Of a stretch of 64,000 nucleotides of DNA, positions 17,717 to 25,916 are shown piece after piece (the stretch's first letter is position 1; each line of letters opens with the position of its first letter). Position numbers and translations under genes: made by a program. The stretch is from the NCBI GenBank assembly GCA_958477465.1, contig CAUEFX010000011.1, positions 1-64,000 of the forward strand, in the 5' to 3' direction. The stretch is from an uncultured Bacteroides sp. (GTDB lineage: Bacteria > Bacteroidota > Bacteroidia > Bacteroidales > Bacteroidaceae). The notes under the pieces were generated by a model, which saw only the letters and a program-made list of their open reading frames with translations, did not search any database and was not told where the DNA came from.

Positions 17717-18271
17717 ATGGAGACTCAAAAAATAGATGTGATGGTAGCCGACGCCTCACATGAGGTTTACGTTGACACTATTTTGGAGACAATCAGAAAT
17801 GCAGCGAAAGTACGTGGAACAGGAATTGCAGAACGTACCCACGAATATGTTGCAACCAAGATGAAAGAAGGGAAAGCCATTATCGCCCTTGAAGGAGATA
17901 AGTTTGCAGGTTTCACTTATATAGAATCATGGGGTAATAAACAATACGTAGCAACATCCGGACTGATCGTACACCCCGACTATCGCGGCTTGGGACTGGC
18001 AAAACGTATCAAACAAGCTTCTTTCAAACTTGCCCGTCTACGCTGGCCATGGGCCAAAATATTCAGTCTGACCAGCGGCGCTGCCGTTATGAAAATGAAT
18101 ACGGAACTTGGTTATGTGCCCGTTACATTCAATGAACTGACTGATGACGAGGCTTTCTGGCGCGGCTGCGAAGGCTGTATCAACCATGACATATTGGTAG
18201 CCAAAAACCGGAAATTCTGCATCTGTACGGCAATGCTTTACGATCCGGAGAAACATAAAGGAGAGGAATAA
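17717..18271 (+). CDS. GNAT acyltransferase, probable N-acylglutamate (succinylglutamate) synthase
   Basis: 184 aa. It has a GNAT fold with the acyl-CoA-binding motif HPDYRGLGLAKRI near residue 92. A cysteine-rich C-terminal patch (FWRGCEGC and RKFCICTAM) is unusual for the superfamily. It lies between argR and argG, where an enzyme for the first step of arginine synthesis is expected, and no classical argA or argJ is seen. Bacteroides are known to use an N-succinylornithine transcarbamylase, so the acyl donor is plausibly succinyl-CoA. The GNAT fold is direct from sequence; the substrate is inferred from position and from that known pathway variant. Confidence 0.7.
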   Translation: METQKIDVMVADASHEVYVDTILETIRNAAKVRGTGIAERTHEYVATKMKEGKAIIALEGDKFAGFTYIESWGNKQYVATSGLIVHPDYRGLGLAKRIKQASFKLARLRWPWAKIFSLTSGAAVMKMNTELGYVPVTFNELTDDEAFWRGCEGCINHDILVAKNRKFCICTAMLYDPEKHKGEE

Positions 18272-18388
18272 TGTGAGAATTGGTCTCTGTACCAATATGC
18301 CAATTAATAGAGAAAGAAAAGAATTAAAATAATATAATGTACCGCATCGGCAATAGACCCATCGGCGCATTAACTAATTATTAAGATC

Positions 18389-19594
18389 ATGGAACAGAAA
18401 AAGAAAGTGGTAGTTGCATTCAGTGGGGGATTGGATACCTCGTTTACCGTAATGTATCTGACCAAAGAAAAGGGCTATGAAGTGTATGCGGCTTGTGCCA
18501 ATACGGGTGGTTTCAGCGATGAGCAGTTGAAACAAAATGAAGAAAACGCATACAAACTGGGAGCAGTGAAATACGTTACACTGGACGTAACTCAGGAATA
18601 CTACGAAAAGAGCTTGAAATACATGATATTCGGAAACGTACTGCGCAACGGCACATATCCTATTTCCGTCAGTTCGGAACGTATATTCCAGGCATTGGCA
18701 ATCGCACGTTATGCCAACGAGATCGGTGCGGACGCCATCGCCCACGGTTCTACCGGCGCCGGCAACGACCAGATTCGTTTCGACATGACTTTCCTTGTAC
18801 TGGCTCCGGGTGTGGAAATCATTACATTGACCCGTGACATGGCACTGAGCCGCCAGGAAGAAATCGACTATTTGAATAAGAACGGCTTCAGTGCAGACTT
18901 TACCAAACTGAAATATTCCTATAACGTCGGATTGTGGGGGACTTCCATCTGTGGCGGTGAAATTCTCGACTCGGCACAGGGATTGCCTGAAACAGCCTAC
19001 TTGAAACAGGTACAGAAAGAAGGGAGCGAACAGCTGCGCCTTGAATTTAAACGAGGAGAACTTCATGCTGTGAACGGAGAAGTTTTTGAAGATAAAATTG
19101 CTGCCATCCAGAAGGTGGAAGAGATTGGCGCTCCTTACGGAATTGGACGCGACATGCATGTGGGCGACACAATCATCGGCATTAAAGGTCGTGTAGGTTT
19201 TGAAGCAGCCGCTCCGATGCTGATTATCGGTGCACACCGTTTCCTCGAAAAGTATACACTGAGCAAATGGCAACAATACTGGAAAGATCAGGTAGCCAAC
19301 TGGTATGGCATGTTCCTTCACGAAAGCCAGTATCTGGAGCCTGTCATGCGTGACATCGAAGCCATGCTGCAGGAGTCGCAACGCAATGTAAACGGTACGG
19401 CCATTCTCGAACTCCGCCCATTGTCTTTCTCTACCGTAGGTGTAGAATCAAAAGATGATTTAGTAAAGACCAAATTCGGTGAATATGGCGAAATGCAGAA
19501 AGGCTGGACTGCGGAAGATGCAAAAGGGTTTATCAAGGTAACTTCTACTCCGCTGCGTGTTTATTATGCCAACCACAAGGATGAAGAAATTTAA
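18389..19594 (+). CDS. argG: Argininosuccinate synthase
   Basis: 401 aa, typical length. It joins citrulline and aspartate using ATP. The PP-loop SGGLDTS is at residues 12-18, HGSTGAGNDQIRFDM near residue 114 carries the conserved ATP and citrulline contacts, and GIGRDMHVGDTIIG lies near residue 248. It is in the middle of the arginine block, 117 nt after the GNAT gene and 18 nt before argC. The 335-residue open frame on the opposite strand is a shadow of this gene. Confidence 0.95.
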   Translation: MEQKKKVVVAFSGGLDTSFTVMYLTKEKGYEVYAACANTGGFSDEQLKQNEENAYKLGAVKYVTLDVTQEYYEKSLKYMIFGNVLRNGTYPISVSSERIFQALAIARYANEIGADAIAHGSTGAGNDQIRFDMTFLVLAPGVEIITLTRDMALSRQEEIDYLNKNGFSADFTKLKYSYNVGLWGTSICGGEILDSAQGLPETAYLKQVQKEGSEQLRLEFKRGELHAVNGEVFEDKIAAIQKVEEIGAPYGIGRDMHVGDTIIGIKGRVGFEAAAPMLIIGAHRFLEKYTLSKWQQYWKDQVANWYGMFLHESQYLEPVMRDIEAMLQESQRNVNGTAILELRPLSFSTVGVESKDDLVKTKFGEYGEMQKGWTAEDAKGFIKVTSTPLRVYYANHKDEEI

Positions 19595-19612
19595 TTCTCA
19601 ACTCTCACGATA

Positions 19613-20581
19613 ATGATAAAAGCAGGAATTATTGGTGGGGCAGGATATACGGCAGGCGAACTTATCCGCCTGCTTATCAATCACCCCGAAACGGAAATCG
19701 TATTTATCAACAGCAGCAGCAATGCCGGTAATAAGATTACCGATGTACACGAAGGACTGTACGGAGAGTGCGATCTGACTTTTACCGACGAACTTCCTTT
19801 GGAAAATATCGACGTACTCTTCTTCTGTACCGCTCACGGCGATACCAGGAAATTTATCGAAAGCCACAATATACCGGAGAATTTGAAAATCATTGATCTC
19901 TCCATGGATTACCGCATCGCATCACCGGAGCATGACTTCATCTACGGGCTACCGGAATTGAACCGTCGCGCCACTTGCACAGCCAAACATGTAGCCAATC
20001 CGGGATGTTTTGCAACCTGCATCCAATTAGGGCTTCTTCCGTTGGCCAAACACTTGATGCTGAATGATGATATAATGGTAAATGCTATCACCGGAAGTAC
20101 AGGAGCGGGAGTAAAGCCGGGTGCCACCAGTCATTTCAGTTGGCGTAACAACAACATGAGCGTGTACAAAGCCTTTGAGCACCAACATGTACCCGAAATC
20201 AAACAATCGTTGAAACAGCTTCAAAACAGTTTCAACTCAGAAATTGATTTTATCCCCTATCGGGGCGACTTCCCGCGGGGAATCTTTGCTACGTTAGTGG
20301 TAAAAACCAAAGTAGCGTTGGAGGAGATCGTACGCATGTATGAGGAATATTATGCAAAAGACTCATTTGTGCACATCGTAGACAAGAACATCGACCTCAA
20401 GCAAGTGGTCAACACCAATAAGTGCCTGATACATCTGGAGAAACACGGAGATAAACTGCTTATTATCTCATGCATCGACAACCTGCTGAAAGGTGCCAGT
20501 GGACAGGCGGTACACAATATGAACCTGATGTTCAATCTGGAAGAAACGGTAGGTCTCCGGTTAAAGCCATCGGCTTTTTAG
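19613..20581 (+). CDS. argC: N-acyl-gamma-glutamyl-phosphate reductase
   Basis: 322 aa. It reduces N-acyl-gamma-glutamyl phosphate to the semialdehyde with NADPH. The nucleotide-binding motif GGAGYTAGEL is at residues 8-17 and the catalytic cysteine in ANPGCFATC is Cys132. The C-terminal DNLLKGASGQAVHNMN is characteristic. In Bacteroides the acyl group is probably succinyl rather than acetyl. It lies 18 nt after argG and 31 nt before argD. Confidence 0.95.
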   Translation: MIKAGIIGGAGYTAGELIRLLINHPETEIVFINSSSNAGNKITDVHEGLYGECDLTFTDELPLENIDVLFFCTAHGDTRKFIESHNIPENLKIIDLSMDYRIASPEHDFIYGLPELNRRATCTAKHVANPGCFATCIQLGLLPLAKHLMLNDDIMVNAITGSTGAGVKPGATSHFSWRNNNMSVYKAFEHQHVPEIKQSLKQLQNSFNSEIDFIPYRGDFPRGIFATLVVKTKVALEEIVRMYEEYYAKDSFVHIVDKNIDLKQVVNTNKCLIHLEKHGDKLLIISCIDNLLKGASGQAVHNMNLMFNLEETVGLRLKPSAF

Positions 20582-20612
20582 ATTGTAAAATCGCAAAATC
20601 GTAAATATCATC

Positions 20613-21734
20613 ATGAATCTATTCGACGTATATCCTTTATTCGACATAAACATAGTAAAGGGAAAAGGTTGCCACGTATGGGATGAAAACGGAACAGAAT
20701 ATCTCGACCTCTACGGAGGTCATGCCGTAATCTCCATCGGACATGCTCATCCGCACTATGTAGAGATGATCAGTAGTCAGGTGGCAAAACTCGGTTTTTA
20801 CTCCAACTCGGTTATCAACAAGCTGCAACAGGAAGTGGCTGCCCGCCTGGGAAAGATTTCCGGGTATGACGATTACTCGCTATTTCTGATCAATAGTGGC
20901 GCGGAAGCGAATGAAAATGCCTTGAAATTGGCCTCTTTTCATACCGGACGAACCAAAGTGGTCTCTTTCTCCAAAGCCTTCCACGGACGTACCTCACTGG
21001 CTGTAGAAGCGACTGATAATCCCAAAATTATTGCCCCCATCAATGCAAACGGACATATCACTTATCTTCCCCTGAATGATATAGAAGCCATGAAAGCTGA
21101 ACTGGCTAAAGGGGATGTCTGCGCTGTTATCATCGAAGGTATCCAGGGAGTAGGCGGCATCAAAATACCGACTGCAGAGTTTCTGCAAGAGTTGCGCAAG
21201 GCATGTACGGAACATGGCACCGTACTCATTCTTGATGAGATTCAGAGCGGTTACGGACGTAGCGGTAAATTCTTTGCCCATCAATATGCAGGCATCAAGC
21301 CCGACATTATCACAGTAGCCAAAGGCATTGCCAATGGTTTTCCGATGGCCGGTGTGCTCATCAGCCCGATGTTCAAACCGGTTTACGGCATGTTGGGGAC
21401 AACTTTCGGAGGAAATCACTTGGCCTGTGCCGCTGCACTTGCTGTTATGGATGTCATCGAACAAGAGCATCTGATCGAAAATGCGGCTAATATCGGTACC
21501 TATTTATTGGAAGAACTGAAAAAGATCCCACAGATCAAAGAAGTGCGCGGATGCGGACTTATGATTGGTATGGAGTTCGAACAGCCTGTAAAAGAGATAC
21601 GCAGCCGTCTCATCTACGAACAGAAAGTATTCACCGGAGCCAGCGGAACAAATGTTATCCGGTTGTTACCCCCGCTCTGTCTCAGCAAAGCGGAAGCGGA
21701 TGAATTCCTCATCAGATTCAAGAAAGTTCTCTAA
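20613..21734 (+). CDS. argD: N-acylornithine aminotransferase (ArgD)
   Basis: 373 aa class III PLP aminotransferase. It converts N-acylglutamate semialdehyde to N-acylornithine with glutamate as amino donor. INSGAEANENALKLA is near residue 93, LILDEIQSGYGRSG near 205, and the PLP lysine in ITVAKGIANGFPM is Lys237. Given the succinylated pathway of Bacteroides, it may act on succinylornithine. It ends the arginine run and is followed by a strong bidirectional hairpin shared with the convergent GH3 gene. Confidence 0.93.
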   Translation: MNLFDVYPLFDINIVKGKGCHVWDENGTEYLDLYGGHAVISIGHAHPHYVEMISSQVAKLGFYSNSVINKLQQEVAARLGKISGYDDYSLFLINSGAEANENALKLASFHTGRTKVVSFSKAFHGRTSLAVEATDNPKIIAPINANGHITYLPLNDIEAMKAELAKGDVCAVIIEGIQGVGGIKIPTAEFLQELRKACTEHGTVLILDEIQSGYGRSGKFFAHQYAGIKPDIITVAKGIANGFPMAGVLISPMFKPVYGMLGTTFGGNHLACAAALAVMDVIEQEHLIENAANIGTYLLEELKKIPQIKEVRGCGLMIGMEFEQPVKEIRSRLIYEQKVFTGASGTNVIRLLPPLCLSKAEADEFLIRFKKVL

Positions 21735-21740
21735 AAATAG

Positions 21741-21784
21741 AAGAGGGTGAATGTATCAAAACAGACTGAGACATTCACCCTCTT
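21741..21784. terminator. Bidirectional terminator between argD and the GH3 gene
   Basis: A perfect 14-bp stem, AAGAGGGTGAATGT (21741-21754) and ACATTCACCCTCTT (21771-21784), is followed by TGTTTTAT on the plus strand. It separates two convergent genes. Confidence 0.8.
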
Positions 21785-21848
21785 GTTTTATATCCGAAAA
21801 AAACTACTTCCCTACTTTTCTTTCAAACAGCATTACCCCTTGAAAGTG

Positions 21849-24284
21849 CTATCGGCGAAGCGTGAATTTCTTCTTCAGACGTATGTCCTCCGAACTTGCG
21901 CCAACCAAGATTTCAAAATCACCCGGTTCTACTTTCCACTCCATATTACGGTCTAATATTTCCAGTGCTTCCGGCTTTAAAACAAAATGTATACGCTTGG
22001 TTTCACCGGGTGCTAAATATACTTTCTCAAAGCCGCGAAGTTGAGAATCATAAGTGACCACAGAACTCACCAGGTCGCGGATGTATAACTGCACGATCTC
22101 TTCACCGGCACGTTTTCCGGTATTGGTCACATCGACAGAGACTTTCACCTCTCCCTGAGTACCCTGTTTGGGCGCTTCCACCTCAAGATTGGCATAAGAA
22201 TACGTTGTATAGCTCAATCCGTATCCAAACGGATAAAGCGTTCCGAGCACACGCGTACTACCACTTCCATTAGGTCCCGACTTCGGCTGGGTTCCGTGAG
22301 AACCTTTCTTAAAAGGAAAGTTCAGTTCGATCTGCCCTACGCTTTTCGGGAAAGTGACGGAGAGCTTCCCACTCGGATTATGCTCACCAAAAAGGGTTTC
22401 TGCAATCAATCGCCCGCCTTGATAACTGGGAAACCAGGCTTCAAGAATGGCAGGCAAGTGAGCATCCGCCCAGTTTATGGTCAACGGCTGACCATTGATC
22501 AATACCAGAACGACCGGTTTACCTGTAGCATACAATGCCTCCAGCAATTGTTGCTGACGTCCAGGCAGTTCCAAAGATGTACGCGAGCGACTTTCACCTA
22601 CCCGAAATTCATCCTCGCCCAACACGGCAATAACCACATCTGCGGTCCCGGCTTGTTCCACAGCCCGCTTTATGCCATCTTGTTCATCGGCAGTAAGCGG
22701 AGTATGAAAAAGCTCACTTGCAGGCCAGCCTTTATCAATAATGTCACATCCTTTTTCATACATCACTTCCGCACTGTTTTGCAGATATCCTTTCAATCCT
22801 TCCAGTACTGTAATAGTAGAAAGTCCGTTAGGACCATAACGGCTGATCATGAAATTACTTTCATCCGCCAAAGGACCGGTAACAAGCACTTTCTTTATTT
22901 TCTGCTTGTCTAAAGGAAGAAGTTGATTCTCGTTTTTCAACAGGACCATTGCCTGACGCTGCATCTCATCCACAAAGTCCGAGTGTTTATCGGCACCTAC
23001 TACCTTATCGGCCAATGCCGGTTCCACCGGATAGGGATTGTCAAAGAGCCCCATGCGAAACTTCACAGCAAGTACCTCACGTACCCGCTGATCGATAACC
23101 GACATCGAAATCTTATTCTCGGCAAGCAAACGGCGGACCGGTAAAATGAAGTCTGCGGGCGGTGTGAAATGAGTACGGACATTCATGCCGGCTTCAAGTA
23201 CCTGACGTACTGCATCGTCATAACTGTCGGCCACCTTGTGCTTGGTATAAACAAACTCTACAGCCTCACTGTCGCTGACCACATATCCATCGAAACCATA
23301 CTCCTCACGCAGCAACTTAGTGAGAAAATAATAACTGGCCGACACCGGCACACCATCCCAATCATTGTAACTGCTCATTACTCCCCACGGTTTTGCCTCC
23401 TTAATAACCCGCTTGAAAGGATAAAGCAGCAACTCATGCATTTCGCGGGGAGAGACGTGTGGATCGGTACGGCAATGTCCGTCGCGCCCGCCTTTCGGAA
23501 TGCTGTATACGGCAAAATGTTTCAAAGTAGCCCCGATGCCTTCAGACTGAATACCGTTCACCATCTGTATGCCCAATTCTGCTATGAGGAAAGGATCTTC
23601 TCCGTAACACTCCAACGTACGTCCCCAGCGAGGATCACGCACCACATCGAGAATGGGAGCATACACATTGGTATATCCCAACGCTTTCCCCTCTTTACCG
23701 ACAATATGTCCTGCCTGGTTCACCAGATCGCGATTCCATGTACACCCGATTGCTACCGGAGCCGGCAGAGGAGTCGCCAGCGTATGATTCAATCCATGAA
23801 TGCCTTCGTTGGAGAAATCGACCGGAATTCCCAGCCGCGTCTGCTCTACAAACCAACGTTGTGTTTCATAAATGGCTTTCACATGATTCGAAAACGGATA
23901 AATCAAGTCGTAAGCTCTTTTATAGCCTTTACCCACTCCATTCAGTTGCTCGTCGATATTGGCAATTCCGTCTTTCCAGACCTCTTCTTTCCAGCGTTCG
24001 GTAGGAAGAGAATCTTTCAGGACACGCCCAAACCCATAAAGAGTGGCAAGTTGACAGCTTTTCTCTTCAACGGTCATTTGAGACAGTAGATCTTCCACCC
24101 GTTTTTCGATGGGCTGGGTAGGATCTTCATAAATATCCTTCTTTCCATTTTTATTGAAATCGATCCAGCCTTTCTTGTAAATGGAAGATGAACGCACCTG
24201 CATCATTTCATCGGCGGAAGCCGATAACGCAGAAGAGTTTTGCCCTGCAAGCAGCAAGGCTACAAACAGAAAAACTTTTCTCAT
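21849..24284 (-). CDS. GH3 beta-glycosidase (beta-glucosidase/xylosidase type)
   Basis: 811 aa from the MRKVFLFVALLLAGQ start; an upstream ATG at 24311 would add nine residues before the signal peptide. It has a GH3 N-terminal barrel, a C-terminal alpha/beta sandwich (VIAVLGEDEFRVGESRSRTS) and a fibronectin type III-like tail (VDVTNTGKRAGEEIVQLYIRD). The nucleophile lies in DGYVVSDSEAVEF. KHFAVYSIPKGGRDGHCR is typical of the beta-glucosidase/xylosidase branch. It is secreted to the periplasm. It is not next to a susC/susD pair, and it has its own promoter (24369-24399). The natural substrate cannot be read from this. Confidence 0.85.
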   Translation of the reverse strand: MRKVFLFVALLLAGQNSSALSASADEMMQVRSSSIYKKGWIDFNKNGKKDIYEDPTQPIEKRVEDLLSQMTVEEKSCQLATLYGFGRVLKDSLPTERWKEEVWKDGIANIDEQLNGVGKGYKRAYDLIYPFSNHVKAIYETQRWFVEQTRLGIPVDFSNEGIHGLNHTLATPLPAPVAIGCTWNRDLVNQAGHIVGKEGKALGYTNVYAPILDVVRDPRWGRTLECYGEDPFLIAELGIQMVNGIQSEGIGATLKHFAVYSIPKGGRDGHCRTDPHVSPREMHELLLYPFKRVIKEAKPWGVMSSYNDWDGVPVSASYYFLTKLLREEYGFDGYVVSDSEAVEFVYTKHKVADSYDDAVRQVLEAGMNVRTHFTPPADFILPVRRLLAENKISMSVIDQRVREVLAVKFRMGLFDNPYPVEPALADKVVGADKHSDFVDEMQRQAMVLLKNENQLLPLDKQKIKKVLVTGPLADESNFMISRYGPNGLSTITVLEGLKGYLQNSAEVMYEKGCDIIDKGWPASELFHTPLTADEQDGIKRAVEQAGTADVVIAVLGEDEFRVGESRSRTSLELPGRQQQLLEALYATGKPVVLVLINGQPLTINWADAHLPAILEAWFPSYQGGRLIAETLFGEHNPSGKLSVTFPKSVGQIELNFPFKKGSHGTQPKSGPNGSGSTRVLGTLYPFGYGLSYTTYSYANLEVEAPKQGTQGEVKVSVDVTNTGKRAGEEIVQLYIRDLVSSVVTYDSQLRGFEKVYLAPGETKRIHFVLKPEALEILDRNMEWKVEPGDFEILVGASSEDIRLKKKFTLRR

Positions 24285-24368
24285 AAATAGAGGATTTGTA
24301 TATGGTTTCAAATGATAGGATACCGGAATGTTATCTTATAAATCACTGGTATTCCTACAATTATCAGA

Positions 24369-24399
24369 CAAAAATAGTATATAAATTTATAAAATCAAA
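24369..24399 (-). promoter_or_regulatory. Promoter of the GH3 gene
   Basis: On the minus strand TTTG (24399-24396) is followed after 19 nt by TATTTTTG (24376-24369), a full match to the Bacteroides consensus. It lies 85 nt before the GH3 start. Confidence 0.7.
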
Positions 24400-24452
24400 T
24401 TCCCGTAAGAAAAATACCTGGCACAATTATTCGAATTTTCACTTTTTACATT

Positions 24453-24460
24453 TACCTTTG
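24453..24460 (+). promoter_or_regulatory. Promoter of proC
   Basis: TACCTTTG matches TAnnTTTG, 28 nt before the proC ATG. The -33 region is only a weak match (TTCG at 24430-24433). Confidence 0.5.
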
Positions 24461-24488
24461 TCTCCAACGTACTAAATAACATCAAATT

Positions 24489-25262
24489 ATGAAAGTAGCT
24501 ATCATTGGTGCAGGAAATATGGGCTCTGCCATTGCACGCGGTTTGGCGCAGGGGCATTTGGCCCAAGGAGATGAAATTGTTGTATCCAACCCGACTGACG
24601 GGAAATTGGAAAAGCTAAAAGCCGACTTTCCCAACATTAAAACCACGAACGACAATATGGAAGCAGCCAGCAATGCCGACATTGTAATCGCTGCAGTAAA
24701 ACCCTGGTTGATTGAAGAGGTACTCGAACCGCTCCGTTTGAAACGTACACAGATACTCGTATCGTTAGCAGCCGGTATCTGTTTCGATGATTTAGCGCAT
24801 TTTTGCGGTGAACCGGAAATGCCGATCTTCCGGGTTATCCCCAATACGGCCATCGCCGAACGCGCCAGCATGACTCTCATGGCCGCCCGCAATGCTTCAG
24901 ACAAACAGAAGAAATTATTAACGGACATGTTCGATGAAATGGGACTGACCATGATGATACCGGAAAGTAAAATAGCAGCGGCAACAGCGCTGACTTCATG
25001 CGGCATTGCCTATGTGCTGAAATATGTGCAGGCAGCCATGCAGGCAGGCGTCGAAATGGGAATCGCCCCTAAGGACGGAATGAAAATGGTTGCACAAACA
25101 CTGATAGGCGGAGCCGAATTGCTGCTAAACAAAGATACCCATCCCAGCGTTGAGATTGATAAAGTGACGACTCCCGGCGGAATCACCATTAAGGGCATCA
25201 ACGAATTGGAACACGCCGGATTTACCTCGGCAATAATAAAAGCAATGAAAGCTTCTAAATAA
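24489..25262 (+). CDS. proC: Pyrroline-5-carboxylate reductase
   Basis: 257 aa, slightly short for the family (about 270). It makes proline from pyrroline-5-carboxylate with NAD(P)H. The Rossmann motif AIIGAGNMGSAIARGLA is at residues 4-20. ADIVIAAVKPWLIEEVL and FRVIPNTAIA carry conserved NADP and dimer contacts, and TTPGGITIKGINELEHAGF near residue 227 is the C-terminal signature. It follows the arginine genes after a convergent GH3, linking the two glutamate-derived amino acid routes. It lies 92 nt before the HTH-cupin gene. Confidence 0.93.
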   Translation: MKVAIIGAGNMGSAIARGLAQGHLAQGDEIVVSNPTDGKLEKLKADFPNIKTTNDNMEAASNADIVIAAVKPWLIEEVLEPLRLKRTQILVSLAAGICFDDLAHFCGEPEMPIFRVIPNTAIAERASMTLMAARNASDKQKKLLTDMFDEMGLTMMIPESKIAAATALTSCGIAYVLKYVQAAMQAGVEMGIAPKDGMKMVAQTLIGGAELLLNKDTHPSVEIDKVTTPGGITIKGINELEHAGFTSAIIKAMKASK

Positions 25263-25354
25263 CACCACCAATGGAATAGGCCCTCAAACAATCAAGAACC
25301 GTTGCGAGTATGAAAACGGGCCGACAAACTATTAACATTTAATTCATTAAATAC

Positions 25355-25909
25355 ATGGATGACCAAATTAAGCAAATAGCCGAACGCCTACGCGGATTGC
25401 GCGACGTACTGGAACTTACAGCAGAAGACATCGCCCGCGATTGTGACATTTCTGCCGAAGAATACCGTTTGACAGAAACGGGAGAATATGACATCTCCGT
25501 AAGTATGCTGCAAAAGATAGCGCGCAAATACGGCATCGCCCTGGATGCACTTATGTTTGGCGAAGAGCCGAAAATGAGCAGTTACTTCTTGACCCGTGCC
25601 GGAAAGGGAACAAGTATCGAACGCACCAAAGCATACAGATACCAATCATTGGCCGCCGGATTTATGAACCGGGATGCCGACCCGTTCATCGTAACCGTTG
25701 AACCGAAACCGGATAACGAGCCGATACACTACAACAGCCATACCGGTCAGGAATTCAATCTGGTACTTGAAGGCCGCATGCAGATTAATATCGATGGCAA
25801 AGAACTGATACTGAACGAAGGTGACAGTCTTTATTTCAACTCAAAACTTCCACACGGCATGAAAGCACTCGATGGGAAAAAAGTGCGCTTCCTTGCCGTC
25901 ATCATGTAA
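25355..25909 (+). CDS. XRE-type HTH regulator with C-terminal cupin
   Basis: 184 aa. Residues about 5-65 form an XRE helix-turn-helix (LRGLRDVLELTAEDIARDCD, then YDISVSMLQKIARKYGIALDAL). Residues about 105-184 form a small cupin (HYNSHTGQEFNLVLEGRMQI and EGDSLYFNSKLPHGMKAL) that probably binds a small ligand. There is no signal peptide. It ends 7 nt before the acyl-CoA synthetase start and very likely controls that gene. This HTH-cupin plus AMP-forming synthetase pairing suggests regulation by the acid or acyl-CoA, which is inference. Confidence 0.8.
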   Translation: MDDQIKQIAERLRGLRDVLELTAEDIARDCDISAEEYRLTETGEYDISVSMLQKIARKYGIALDALMFGEEPKMSSYFLTRAGKGTSIERTKAYRYQSLAAGFMNRDADPFIVTVEPKPDNEPIHYNSHTGQEFNLVLEGRMQINIDGKELILNEGDSLYFNSKLPHGMKALDGKKVRFLAVIM

Positions 25910-25916
25910 TATTATT

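Noticed and set aside
18374..19381. 335-codon open frame on the minus strand
   Set aside because: It is antisense to argG, which has all expected motifs. The composition (many Cys, Phe and His) is that of a shadow frame.
23169..24089. 306-codon plus-strand frame
   Set aside because: It is antisense to the GH3 gene and matches no family.
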